Assembly: GCA_934047225.1 (NCBI GenBank)
Contig: OW203990.1
Coordinates: 27,631,045-27,695,044, forward strand
Origin: Ypsolopha sequella
Lineage: Eukaryota > Arthropoda > Insecta > Lepidoptera > Ypsolophidae
Reading direction: 5' to 3'
Length of the DNA: 64,000 nt
Shown: positions 10,916-19,549 of the stretch, piece after piece
Layout of the letters: each line of letters starts with the position of its first letter
Position numbering within the stretch: the stretch's first letter is position 1
Made by a program: the position numbers and the translations under genes
The notes under the pieces: model-generated
Told to the model about the DNA's origin: nothing
The model's input: only the letters and a program-made list of their open reading frames with translations
Database searches by the model: none

Positions 10916-12083
10916 AATATTTTGATATGTTTATATCTGGCTGCCTCTCAGCAACAGATGGTCGAGCCTGAGTCATAGCCACAGCATAATATGTGTCATA
11001 GCCTTTTATTTTACCCAATAACAAATTGTTAATAACAATAATATTTTGTAGTTGCATCATCCGAGATAACGCTAATATCTATCATATTAACAAACAGATA
11101 ATCCCAAAGAAAATCGGATAGCAAGAATAGGTCGTTTCTTCAAGTTTATCCATGTATCATATCAGTTGGTTGGGCAATTAAGACCTTGCTAGCTGGGTTA
11201 AACGTAACTAACCAATTAATCTAATCAAACAAACAAATGTTTCGTCAATTGAACAAAGTCTGACGTTTTCGTTTTACCATAAAATATATTTTTTGCGTCT
11301 TTATCAGTTAAGTTGCTGCCCCTCAAATCTCAGGTCAGATAAGACAACCCCATTGGCTGTACGCGCCGCAATCACCTCGCTTTGTCAGAGCAGGGGTGAA
11401 TGATGCAACCAGATATCTTATTGGTTAGTTAATACATGCAGAGGTGAATAATCTGAATCTTGAAAACTGATAAACCGATCGGAGTATTGCATGACGCGTC
11501 CCGGGAGGGTAGAAATTAATACAATAATTAATTAATTAATAGGTACTGTTATACTATATACTGTTATAGGCACGTCTACTGTTCGTTGTAGTTATTACAA
11601 TTCGTTACATAAACAAGAAAAACTTTTGGTATTTAGTGTAAAATCTACGACATTATAAAATTTTAATTTGCTTAAAGTTTTTTTCTTTGTTCAAATAAAT
11701 ACATTGCACATCCGCCATCAGATACTTTGCGGAATAACTTGAAAAAAAACAGCCAAGTGCAAGTCAGACAGTGCAGTGCAAATAAATTTGAATTGAATTG
11801 AATTGACTCGCGTACCCTAGGGTTCCTTATTGTGGATGATAATATTTTTCGGTCCACCAGTTTTAGAGATAAGGGGGGTGGGATATACATTTTTAATGGT
11901 TTTTCAAGGATTTTTTGACAATAAATATAGCCAAACTATATATTTTTTCATTCAGCTTTTTTAAAACATACATTTGATACCCATATTGTATTTTTATTAA
12001 ATATTTTTTTCATTTATTTTACTTTTTTTATATTTCTCATTTGTGCTCAACTTTTTTTAAATCGCTATAGTTTTCCTGTAAGG
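10916..12083. other. Non-coding, with short dispersed-repeat remnants
   Basis: No gene seen. It includes a fragment of the family AGCCAAGTGCAAGTCAGAC...GTACCCTAGGGTTCCTTA (about 11750-11830), whose relatives occur at 12668 and 37995. Confidence 0.4.
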
Positions 12084-12636
12084 TAGGGCCACTGAGTGAT
12101 GGCACTTATGACAGCTGCATTTAGTGATGAGGTACATTTCAAATTTCGGTTAAAAATAAAAATCAAGTGTGAGTTTACTCAACATTAGACACGTCATTCA
12201 ACATTCAACAGAATGATACAAAAGGAAAGTGTGCCAAAACCAGTGGCGTAGCTATCGGAGGGCTATGCGGTGTAGTGCCCCGGGGCCGCCAAAAGATGTT
12301 TAAATATCTAAATCGAAAAAAATATTTTACTATCATTTATTTTCGTTTAGTTTAACTTCGTCATTGTTTTGTTTTTAATTAAATATTATTGCGTAACTTG
12401 GCGACCTCAAACACGACCTATAAAAATGAAAAACTTTTTTTAAAAAAATTCTTTGTTTCTATACGAATTCTATTGCACAATAAAGCAACATTCAAATCGA
12501 AAAATAATAACCGAAACAAGTAGTACATCACTATCAACAATGAAGTATTACATTTTTTAATCCACACTTGCTTTTAAATAATTACGATACTTTGTAGGCA
12601 TTTAAACGTCATAGGCGCCATCACTCAGTGGCTCTA
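12084..12636. mobile_element. Probable hAT-type MITE with long termini
   Basis: TAGGGCCACTGAGTGATGGC at the left is matched by GCCATCACTCAGTGGCTCTA at the right. Flanking 8-mers CTGTAAGG and CTGTAGTT agree only in their first five bases, so an 8-bp TSD is suggested but decayed. Inside, near 12243, is a second hAT-like terminus (CAGTGGCGTAGCTA) without an obvious partner. Confidence 0.6.
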
Positions 12637-12667
12637 CTGTAGTTGACCAGTTATGATCTGTAATCGA

Positions 12668-12941
12668 AATTTTTAGGGTTCCGTACCTAAAGGATAATAT
12701 TTTTTTTTCATACTTTTGTTTTGGAAATATTTTTCACCATTTTCAAATTTTTCATATTTTTTTTTTGCACCGTGATATGTGGGCAAATTAATGCTATTTT
12801 TGTGCCGAATTTCATGTCTTTATCTTTAACGGTGCTAAAGTTATGAGGCTGTGACATACGGACGGACGGACGGACGGACAACGGAGTCTCACCATAAAGA
12901 TTCCTTTTATACCTTTTAGGTACTACGGAACCCTAAAAATT
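12668..12941. mobile_element. MITE with AATTTTTAGGGTTCCGTACC termini
   Basis: The left end AATTTTTAGGGTTCCGTACC is mirrored by GGTACTACGGAACCCTAAAAATT at the right. It contains a CGGA tetranucleotide run (about 12859-12880). This architecture is widespread in moth genomes; superfamily not determined. Confidence 0.7.
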
Positions 12942-13503
12942 GAGCCATTTACTAGCCATGTTGAAATCAACAGGAACTGCGCAAAACTTTTAATAAATAA
13001 GCACTTGATTTTTTTGGCAGTAACGAAATAGAACTAGTTAGAACTAGTTTTCCTGTATTATTTCTCATTTTGTCCTAAAACGGTTTTGGTTATTATATTA
13101 CTTAGAATATTTCCTTTATTTTTTATTTGAATAGATGACGTTATAGTGGAGTAAATGGATTCGAACAAAACCCCATTTTTTTTTGGTATCGCCTTAAGTA
13201 GTCTTTTATTTTCGCAAAAGGGTACTACGAGTAGAAATACAAATAAATTAACTCGTCCTTAACTTAATTATCATTTTATTACACACCAGATGCCACTCGT
13301 GGCTTCACTTTGTTTTGTGGCAGATGTCAAAAGTGACAGATACATGAACGTATGACTTGCTTACGTAACTGCGCAGGTGACAGACAGTGGCCCGAAGTGT
13401 ACTGTCACGTGTATTCTCGGTCTTTGTTAGTCATTGAGGAAAACCTCTATGTTGTTAGTACATTACATAACTTAAATAAAATGTATGTAATTTTTTCTTT
13501 CAG

Positions 13504-13577
13504 GAATATAAAAATGGCGGCAAACGGCATGAAGGAGAAGGATAAAGCGACCCTCGACGAGGCAATGTTGCTTACTG
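13504..13577 (+). CDS. SV2-like MFS transporter, coding exon 1 (start codon exon)
   Basis: The exon follows a good acceptor (TTTTTTCTTTCAG ending 13503) and contains ATG at 13514. It encodes a 21-residue cytoplasmic N-terminus ending in DEAMLLT plus the first base of a Gly codon. It is cut by a GTGGGT donor at 13578. Joining to 45287 gives LLTGFGLYN, the usual entry into the first transmembrane helix of SV2-type transporters, and the phases agree (1 to 1). The open frame runs on past the donor to 13624, but that stretch is intronic. An upstream non-coding exon must exist because of the acceptor; I did not locate it. The product is a membrane transporter; the substrate is unknown. Confidence 0.75.
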
Positions 13578-13628
13578 GTGGGTACAATTACGAAGATAAA
13601 TACAGTAAAGGCCGCTTTGAATGAATCT

Positions 13629-14173
13629 AATGCCGTCTCTTTTGCACACGTGAAAAAACTCTGACTCTATCCTACTTTCAAATCATTTTATGATTCACCC
13701 AAGTCGGCCTTTTTAGATCCCCAGGACCCCTTTCCATTGTTTATTCTTTATTGCACAAACACGGAAATTATATGTACATAGGCGCGCTTATCTCTCAAAA
13801 GAGATTTCTTACAGCAAATCCAGGAGGAAACAACAACAAAAAAGAAACATTTAATCTAATCATACACGAGCAAAAAAAAAGAAAAGATTCAAGTACTTAT
13901 ACAAATTTAAAGGCAAAATATTTATAAAATACTAAAAATACACACAATAAAAATATTAAAGATATAGGTATATGTGTATAGGTATAATAGAATACATATT
14001 TCTGTACCATTTCCTGATTTAACATTCTGTACCATTCACTGATTCCATCTGTATCCAAAGGGCAAAACGGAGCCTTGTCACTCCGCTGTCCGTCTGTCTG
14101 TCTGTATGTCTATCCGTCCGTGCCACGGGTATCTAGCTCTTAGACGGAATGAGACTTGAAATATTGACACGTT
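13629..14173. other. Intron sequence left of the Polinton: dispersed repeats
   Basis: 13629-13725 is the second copy of the repeat at 1991-2092. About 13735-13830 resembles a LINE 3' end on the minus strand (TTTATTCTTTATTGCACAAA). A CCGTCTGT microsatellite-like run is near 14090. The segment ends with ACTTGAAATATTGACACGTT, part of the 40-bp unit repeated on the far side of the Polinton. Confidence 0.5.
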
Positions 14174-14595
14174 AGTAGGTGTCGATTGGGCATTCTAAAA
14201 CAGTCATTCGTTTAAACACCTTCACTTCACTCCGAGCTCCGCTCCGCTCCGCTCCGCTACGCTCACTCGGAGTGAAGTGAAGTTGTTTAAACGAAAATCT
14301 GTTTTAGAATGTCCAATCGACAAAGCTTTAGAACAGAATCCATGACGATAAAACCGACTCTTTCATCATGTTATATCTAGAACTCTGCGTTGTACGTTCC
14401 GTAATGCACGACAGCAGAATCAAACCTTACAAATCTTACAATTAATTTAAAATTAGCTCTCGCTATCGCAGTAGGAAAATAAAAACACCTGTCAATAATT
14501 TTTATAGTCATTGCATGTTTAGCGTTTATTACATTCACAAGAACATGGAGTTTGTGAAGCAACCATTAACACTGCAACTTGAAAATATTTGTCCT
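14174..14595. repeat. Polinton left terminal inverted repeat
   Basis: Matches the reverse complement of 32871-33301, ending at ...ATATTTGTCCT. The outer 150 bp is itself nearly palindromic: 14180-14238 pairs with 14270-14326, and the apex is a run of CTCCG pentamers. The inner end covers the first codons of the ATPase, so the right repeat carries a copy of that start. Confidence 0.95.
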
Positions 14596-15231
14596 AACTT
14601 GAAAAATATAAATTTTCGACATGGAAAGCTTTTACCTAATACCATTCGATGTATAATATGTGGTCCATCGAATTGTGGTAAAACGAATTTGATGATTGGT
14701 CTACTTTTACACGAGAACGGATTGCGCTATCGTCATGTTTCCGTGTATTCCAAAACACTTTATCAACCTAAATACGTTTTTCTAGAAAAGGTTTTAAAAC
14801 TAGTACCTAGTGTATCATTTGCAAAATACCAAGAAAATGAACAAGTGATTAGCCCACAAGATGCAAAACGTAATTCAATTATTATTTTTGATGATGTATC
14901 ATGTGAAAATCAGAACAATGTGAGAGACTATTTCGCAATGGGAAGACATAAAAATATAGATTGTTTTTATTTAAATCAAACATATAGTAAAATTCCTAAA
15001 CAGCTTATTAGGGATAATACTAACTTAATTGTACTTTTTAAACAAGACGATACAAATATGAAACATATTTACGATGAGCATGTCACTACAGATATGACAT
15101 GGGCACGATTTCGTGAAATGTGCTCTAAAATATGGAGTAATCCTTATAGTTATTTGGTGATAAACAAGGATTGCAAAAAAAATAAAGGTTGTTACAGAAG
15201 AGAATTTGATACATTTATCACTTTCAATTAA
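14545..15231 (+). CDS. Polinton packaging ATPase (FtsK/HerA, A32-like)
   Basis: 228-residue P-loop ATPase, expected to pump DNA into the capsid. Walker A is GPSNCGKT at residues 40-47. Walker B is IIIFDD at 112-117, followed by the conserved run through NQTYSKIPKQLIRDNTN typical of the Polinton and virophage A32-like family. Length is normal for the family. I start at 14545 (MEFVKQPLTL): an in-frame ATG 30 bp upstream at 14515 lies in the terminal repeat, and the matching segment of the right repeat differs just there. First gene of the plus-strand block. The next gene starts about 100 bp downstream with a TATAAATA motif between. Confidence 0.92.
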   Translation: MEFVKQPLTLQLENICPNLKNINFRHGKLLPNTIRCIICGPSNCGKTNLMIGLLLHENGLRYRHVSVYSKTLYQPKYVFLEKVLKLVPSVSFAKYQENEQVISPQDAKRNSIIIFDDVSCENQNNVRDYFAMGRHKNIDCFYLNQTYSKIPKQLIRDNTNLIVLFKQDDTNMKHIYDEHVTTDMTWARFREMCSKIWSNPYSYLVINKDCKKNKGCYRREFDTFITFN

Positions 15232-15249
15232 TCGTGGGCACACGGCTCC

Positions 15250-15257
15250 TATAAATA
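15250..15257 (+). promoter_or_regulatory. Possible TATA box
   Basis: TATAAATA lies 75 bp before the ATG at 15333, in the short gap between two Polinton genes. It could drive the downstream genes. It also contains an AATAAA, so it might instead serve the ATPase as a polyadenylation signal. Confidence 0.3.
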
Positions 15258-15332
15258 AAGTATTTTTAATATCATATATCCATATGCTGTTTGGTTGCTA
15301 CAGGAGCAATAAGTTTCAAAACCATATTAAAA

Positions 15333-16262
15333 ATGGAAAAAACTCTAAAAAAGAAAATCGTTGATGCTGCCGCAGCAATCAAGAAAAAAGTTCAAAAAAT
15401 GCGAGACATTGAAACCGATAATGAAAAAGTCTTACAGACGGTCTAAAAACCTATTACTGAACCATTAAATCACATGATGGAAGCAAGTAATAATCGTAAT
15501 AACAAACACATAAAAAAACTGAAAAAGGATGGGTTTAAATCTGGAAGTAATTCATATTTGGATAAAACTTTTACTGAAAGCGAAATCAGTGAAATAGATG
15601 ATGAAGATAAAGAAGAATGTAATGAAGAGGGTAACACCGGAGGTAACCAGTTTGATGACTCATTTAGGACAGTATCTTCAAAATCGAGTGCTAAAGACAC
15701 GTCGATTTGGTCTTTATCTGCCGAAGTGATACGTAACGTTCCTTTTGGAGTTAGATATGATCATGGAAAACTCAAGTTGGGTTTTGCAAATGTAACGATT
15801 AGTGATGACTTAATTTCAGTAGCTGGATGTAAATATAAAAAAACAAAAGGATTATTAGAATTGTTAGTCAAAAAGAACCCTGATCTGAGTTTGGTTACTA
15901 AAACTGACACTGCATGCTATAAACGAATGTTACTAGACACAAATGCTCATAGACAAGGTTTTAATCCAAGTAAACCGATCAAAAGTAATAAAGGAAAAAA
16001 ATACATGCAAGTTATTAAACCATTATTTAAGCTACGACGTGATACTGTAAGTACAGAAGATAGCACTGTACAAGGAAAAGGCTTACCTATAATGAAGAAA
16101 TATAAAAAAAATGTAGATTTTGTTTATTGGGATGATCCAAACGAGTTAGTAGAGAGACTAAAACTACTAATTGCTTCACGTGATGCTGGCAATACAGGAC
16201 TTGACAACGAGATCATATCAATAATAGAAGAATTGCAAGAAGCTGGTATAATAAATAAATAA
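15333..16262 (+). pseudogene. Polinton internal protein gene with in-frame nonsense codon
   Basis: The frame starts at ATG 15333 with a lysine-rich N-terminus (DAAAAIKKKV), meets TAA at 15444-15446 after 37 codons, and resumes in the same frame. The remaining 262-codon frame can start at 15474. The product has a Lys/Ser-rich head, an acidic patch (EIDDEDKEECNEE, about residues 38-50 of the shorter form), a basic central segment, and a C-terminus with VYWDDPNELVERL and NEIISIIEELQEAGII. I have the impression that this C-terminus recurs in insect Polinton proteins of unknown role, but cannot verify it here. No enzymatic motif. Either a recent nonsense mutation or a short upstream ORF followed by reinitiation. 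AATAAA-rich sequence follows the stop. Confidence 0.7.
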
Positions 16263-16326
16263 ATAAAATAACTTTTTATCTTTCCCCTCAGTTAAAAGTT
16301 TATTTTTGCTATAGTCACTCGTTAAC

Positions 16327-16650
16327 ATGAATATCGATAAATTCGGTCACCATGTACACAAAAGATTGCGATTGACTGATATGTTAGATTCTACTGAAAG
16401 AAGTTTGACGAGAGAAGAGAACGGTGATTACGATTTACAACAAAGGAGATTAAAAGGCGTTAAATTTCCTGTAACGTCAGATGATGCTGTGAATAAAGAA
16501 TACGTAGATAAAACTAAGCTGGACTTCTATACCAAGAAAGAAGTTGATGAAATAGTTGTGGGTCCCATAAAAAAACTTAAAACTCGTTTATACGTAGACA
16601 TTTATACAAAAGGGGAAATAGACAAGCTAATTAAACTAACAAAAAAATGA
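16327..16650 (+). CDS. Small fibre-like Polinton protein (107 aa)
   Basis: Short, highly charged protein with no transmembrane segment. It contains VTSDDAVNKEYVD (about residues 54-66), a pattern I associate with phage tail-fibre shafts (DAVNKxYVD), followed by two related segments, LDFYTKKEVDEIV and VDIYTKGEIDKLI, which look like an internal repeat of about 30 residues. A trimeric spike or fibre docking on the penton is a reasonable guess, not shown by homology here. Its stop shares ATGA with the integrase start (16647-16650), so the two are probably translated from one message. Confidence 0.6.
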   Translation: MNIDKFGHHVHKRLRLTDMLDSTERSLTREENGDYDLQQRRLKGVKFPVTSDDAVNKEYVDKTKLDFYTKKEVDEIVVGPIKKLKTRLYVDIYTKGEIDKLIKLTKK

Positions 16651-17570
16651 TAAAACAACACATAGTTAATGAAATTCATAAAGCAGCAAGAAAAAATTTT
16701 ATACGAAGAAATGTTGTTTTAAAAGGCATAGATGATTTATGGCAAGCTGATTTAATAGATTTTAAAAATTTAAAACAGTTCAATAATGGATTTAAGTATA
16801 TTTTAGTAATTTTAGATTGTTTTTCTAAATATGCTTGGGCAATACCAATTAAAACAAAAACTAAATCTGAAGTAAGTCTAGCGTTTGAAAATGTTTTCAA
16901 GAAGTCATCTCGTCATCCAATTAACTTACAAACTGATATGGGTACTGAATTTTATAATGAAAAATTTAAACAACTAATGAAGTCATTAAATATCAATCAT
17001 TATTCTACTTACTCTGTTAAAAAAGCTTCAATAGTAGAAAGGTTAATAAGAACACTGAAAACAAAATTATTTAAGAGTTTCAATTACAATGGCAGTTATA
17101 GATGGTTTGGAGAACCACTTAATAATGTAATTAAAACATATAATAATACTAAGCATCGAATAACAAAACATAAACCTATAGAGGTAAATAGTAAAACAGC
17201 TAAAACTGTAATGGAAAATATAAAAAAATCTCAATTTACCATAAAAAATGGTTTAGCAAAGTTTAAGCCAGGAGATTATGTTAGAATCAGTAAATACAAA
17301 AGCGAGTTCGAAAAAGGCTATACACCTAATTGGTCATCAGAATTATTTTTGATTAAAAACATAAATAAAACGGTGCCTATTACTTACAATCTTCAAGATC
17401 TTAAGAAAGAACCAATACTAGGATGTTTTTATGAGCAGGAGCTTCAAAAAACTAAATATCCGAATGTGTATTTGATTGAAAAGATCATTAGGAAAAAAGG
17501 TAATAGTTTATTTGTGAAATGGTTAGGCTTAAAGGAAAATAGTTGGATTGATAAAAAGGCAGTGATTTAA
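16647..17570 (+). CDS. Polinton integrase (retroviral-type DDE, with chromodomain)
   Basis: 307 aa. It catalyses insertion of the element with a 6-bp staggered cut. Catalytic triad visible: D35 in LWQADLID, D97 in LQTDMGTEF, E131 in ASIVERLIRTLK. A C-terminal chromodomain-like segment (VYLIEKIIRKKGNSLFVKWLGLKENSW broken at about residues 275-302: YLIEKIIRKKGN then VKWLG) probably binds histone tails. No HHCC zinc domain is seen at the N-terminus. The start overlaps the preceding stop as ATGA. The stop TAA is followed at once by an 8-codon mini-ORF leading into the next gene. Frame intact. Confidence 0.93.
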   Translation: MIKQHIVNEIHKAARKNFIRRNVVLKGIDDLWQADLIDFKNLKQFNNGFKYILVILDCFSKYAWAIPIKTKTKSEVSLAFENVFKKSSRHPINLQTDMGTEFYNEKFKQLMKSLNINHYSTYSVKKASIVERLIRTLKTKLFKSFNYNGSYRWFGEPLNNVIKTYNNTKHRITKHKPIEVNSKTAKTVMENIKKSQFTIKNGLAKFKPGDYVRISKYKSEFEKGYTPNWSSELFLIKNINKTVPITYNLQDLKKEPILGCFYEQELQKTKYPNVYLIEKIIRKKGNSLFVKWLGLKENSWIDKKAVI

Positions 17571-17597
17571 ATGAAGTCATCATTTCGTTATCAGTAA
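17571..17597 (+). other. Eight-codon linker ORF between integrase and PLA2 genes
   Basis: ATG directly follows the integrase TAA; eight codons later a TAA shares its last A with the ATG of the next gene (TAATG, 17595-17599). It may be chance, but it fits the stop-start chaining seen across this block and could carry terminating ribosomes to the next start. Confidence 0.3.
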
Positions 17598-18322
17598 TGC
17601 GAGGAAAAGGACTTCTCAATTATTTAATAAATAACTTGCCTTTTGAGTTACATTTACCTGGTTACAATTATTGTGGACCGGGAACAAGACTTAAAGAACG
17701 TTTATCAAGAGGTGATAAGGGTGTTAATGCGCTAGATGAAGCTTGCAAACGACACGACATAGCATATTCAAAGTACTCGGATTTGGATAGTCGACATAAG
17801 GCAGATTTAGAATTGATAGACATGGCTAAACGAAGACTTCGTTCAAATACTGCTAGAAGGGGAGAAAAAATGGCTTCGTGGTTAGTAAAAAAAGTTATGA
17901 AAGCAAAAGTTAAATCTGGTGGAGGAATAAAGAAATTCAAGACTGTGATTTCTAAAATACGTAGGGAACTCAAGAAGCAAAAAGCATGTAATAAAGATAA
18001 AGCTATAAAAATTGCTTATTCAGCAGCAAAAAAACTTCTTTCAGAATCAAAAGTTCAATTACCACGTGTAATACCTTTACCAAAAACAGGAGGAATTCTA
18101 CCTTTGATTCCAATTTTTGCTGGTTTGTCAGCATTAGGAACATTGGCTGGAGGAGCAGCAGGAATCGCTAAGACTGTGAATGATTATAAAGCTGCGCAAA
18201 GAAATTCACGTGAATCTGAGCGACATAATAAAATGATGGAGTCATTAGTTATAGGAAAAGGATTGTATATTAAACCGTATAAAAAGGGAGAAGGCATATT
18301 TTTAAAACAAGCAAAAAACTGA
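17597..18322 (+). CDS. Minor virion protein with parvovirus-type phospholipase A2 domain
   Basis: 241 aa. An N-terminal PLA2-like domain has a Ca-binding loop NYCGPGT (about residues 25-31) and a catalytic CKRHDIAYSKY (about 49-59), the arrangement used by parvovirus VP1 unique regions to breach endosomal membranes. A basic middle follows. Then comes a Gly/Ala-rich hydrophobic stretch (PLIPIFAGLSALGTLAGGA, about residues 172-190) and a basic tail with GKGLYIKPYKKGEG. The second half resembles adenovirus-type core/minor proteins. Inferred role: virion-associated membrane penetration. Both catalytic His and Asp are present. The stop overlaps the protease reading frame at a CTG codon (CTGA). Confidence 0.8.
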   Translation: MRGKGLLNYLINNLPFELHLPGYNYCGPGTRLKERLSRGDKGVNALDEACKRHDIAYSKYSDLDSRHKADLELIDMAKRRLRSNTARRGEKMASWLVKKVMKAKVKSGGGIKKFKTVISKIRRELKKQKACNKDKAIKIAYSAAKKLLSESKVQLPRVIPLPKTGGILPLIPIFAGLSALGTLAGGAAGIAKTVNDYKAAQRNSRESERHNKMMESLVIGKGLYIKPYKKGEGIFLKQAKN

Positions 18323-18699
18323 ATGAGAGGCTACCCAATCGTGCACTTACTAATTTAGAGATTTTAAGAAATGCTGAGGATATACCGTATTTTAGAGGTG
18401 TTTTTATGAGGGACAGATTACCTCAAAAGCCTAGAAATATAGAATGCGGTATAATTAACTTGGATCAATTTAAAAACCCAGGAACTCATTGGGTGGCCTA
18501 TATTAAATATAAAAATCATTGTGAATACTTTGATAGTTATGGTGATTTAAAACCACCATTAGAGCTAATAAAATATTTAAAAAAAGATAATATTTTGTAC
18601 AACTATTCTAAATATCAGAATTATAATACTGTAAATTGTGGTCATTTATGTCTTTCATTTTTAAGAAATTATTGGAATAATATTGGTATAAAACAGTAA
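18319..18699 (+). CDS. Adenain-like cysteine protease, ATG absent
   Basis: Maturation protease of the adenovirus/Polinton family. Visible parts: NIPYFRG-like segment (DIPYFRGVFMRDRLP), catalytic His in GTHWVAY, the acidic residue in FDSYG, and the nucleophile in NCGHLCLSFL near the C-terminus. The conserved-looking N-terminal part is open from 18283 but contains no ATG before 18406. Starting at 18406 would cut off family sequence, including the N-terminal helix. A CTG at 18319 overlaps the preceding TGA (CTGA) exactly where neighbouring genes have ATGA. So the gene either uses CTG or has lost its start by one substitution. 126 codons from CTG, 97 from ATG 18406. Confidence 0.8.
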   Translation: MNERLPNRALTNLEILRNAEDIPYFRGVFMRDRLPQKPRNIECGIINLDQFKNPGTHWVAYIKYKNHCEYFDSYGDLKPPLELIKYLKKDNILYNYSKYQNYNTVNCGHLCLSFLRNYWNNIGIKQ

Positions 18700-18728
18700 A
18701 CACGGTTTTTTATTGTATCATTAGCATA

Positions 18729-19400
18729 ATGTCCTTCACACTATCCATTACAGGTAATAAATCGGTTTTAACTACTAACTACGCTCCTTCGTTACAACTT
18801 GATGGCTTATATGAATGTGCTTTGTTATATATTTCTACTTTTAATTCTATCCCAAATGTAGACAAAACAAATAATAAATTTTATTATGGTGATCAAGATG
18901 TTATTGAATTGCCTGAAGGAGCGTATGAACTTCAAGATATATGTGATTTTTTAAAAGCTAATATCAAAGATGCTACCTTAAAATTATACTGTAACAATAA
19001 TACTTTAAAAACATACATTTTCTGTTCAAAACCTATGCATTTTGAAAAAAGTAATTCTCTTGGTAAATTATTAGGATTTGACAACCAAGTATTAGATGCA
19101 TATAAATTACATCAATCACAGTCACCTATAAACATTTTGTCTACGACAGTGATAAGGATCGAATGTGATATAGTGAGTGGTTCATTTATCAATGGTGTAT
19201 CAAGTCATATAATTCACGAGTTTGCGCCGAACGTACCTCCAGGATACAGAATCATCGAAGTACCAAAAAACGTTATTTATTTTCCTGTTAACCAGAACAA
19301 TATAAGTTCTATGAATATAAGAATATTAGACGTCCATAACAACTTACTAAATTTGCGTGGTGAAGAAATTCAATTATATTTTCACCTGAAGAAACAATGA
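18729..19400 (+). CDS. Probable penton-like minor capsid protein (223 aa)
   Basis: No enzyme motif, no membrane segment; beta-rich composition with alternating hydrophobics. It contains LGKLLGFDNQ and a C-terminal run VPPGYRIIEVP...YFPVN...INIRILD-like ending in EEIQLYFHLKK. I recognise this as the style of the single-jelly-roll penton (often called PX) of Polintons. Position beside the presumptive major capsid gene supports this. It starts after a 29-bp gap, so it may open a second polycistronic unit. Its TGA overlaps the ATG of the next small gene (ATGA, 19397-19400). Confidence 0.7.
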   Translation: MSFTLSITGNKSVLTTNYAPSLQLDGLYECALLYISTFNSIPNVDKTNNKFYYGDQDVIELPEGAYELQDICDFLKANIKDATLKLYCNNNTLKTYIFCSKPMHFEKSNSLGKLLGFDNQVLDAYKLHQSQSPINILSTTVIRIECDIVSGSFINGVSSHIIHEFAPNVPPGYRIIEVPKNVIYFPVNQNNISSMNIRILDVHNNLLNLRGEEIQLYFHLKKQ

Positions 19401-19549
19401 TTGACTATAAGAACGAACATAAATACAACCCACAACTTTTAACCGGAATCACTTTAAATCGAGCTACGTATAAAGAAGCAACTAAAAAGAAACCAAGCTT
19501 GACGAAAGCAAATAAACAATTTCTTAAATTTATTGGATTACTAAAATGA
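19397..19549 (+). CDS. Small basic protein, 50 aa
   Basis: Short ORF locked between its neighbours by ATGA overlaps on both sides (19397-19400 and 19546-19549), which argues that it is real. The product is Lys/Thr-rich (YKEATKKKPSLTKANKQF) with a hydrophobic end (FIGLLK). No domain recognised; the charge suggests a nucleic-acid or capsid-interior role. Confidence 0.6.
   Translation: MIDYKNEHKYNPQLLTGITLNRATYKEATKKKPSLTKANKQFLKFIGLLK

Noticed and set aside
13352..13624. 90-codon ORF around the first transporter exon as a separate gene
   Set aside because: The frame crosses an acceptor and a donor; only 13504-13577 with ATG 13514 fits the downstream exons.
14515..14544. Upstream ATG for the packaging ATPase
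   Set aside because: It lies in the terminal repeat and the corresponding segment of the other repeat differs there; ATG 14545 gives a normal family N-terminus.
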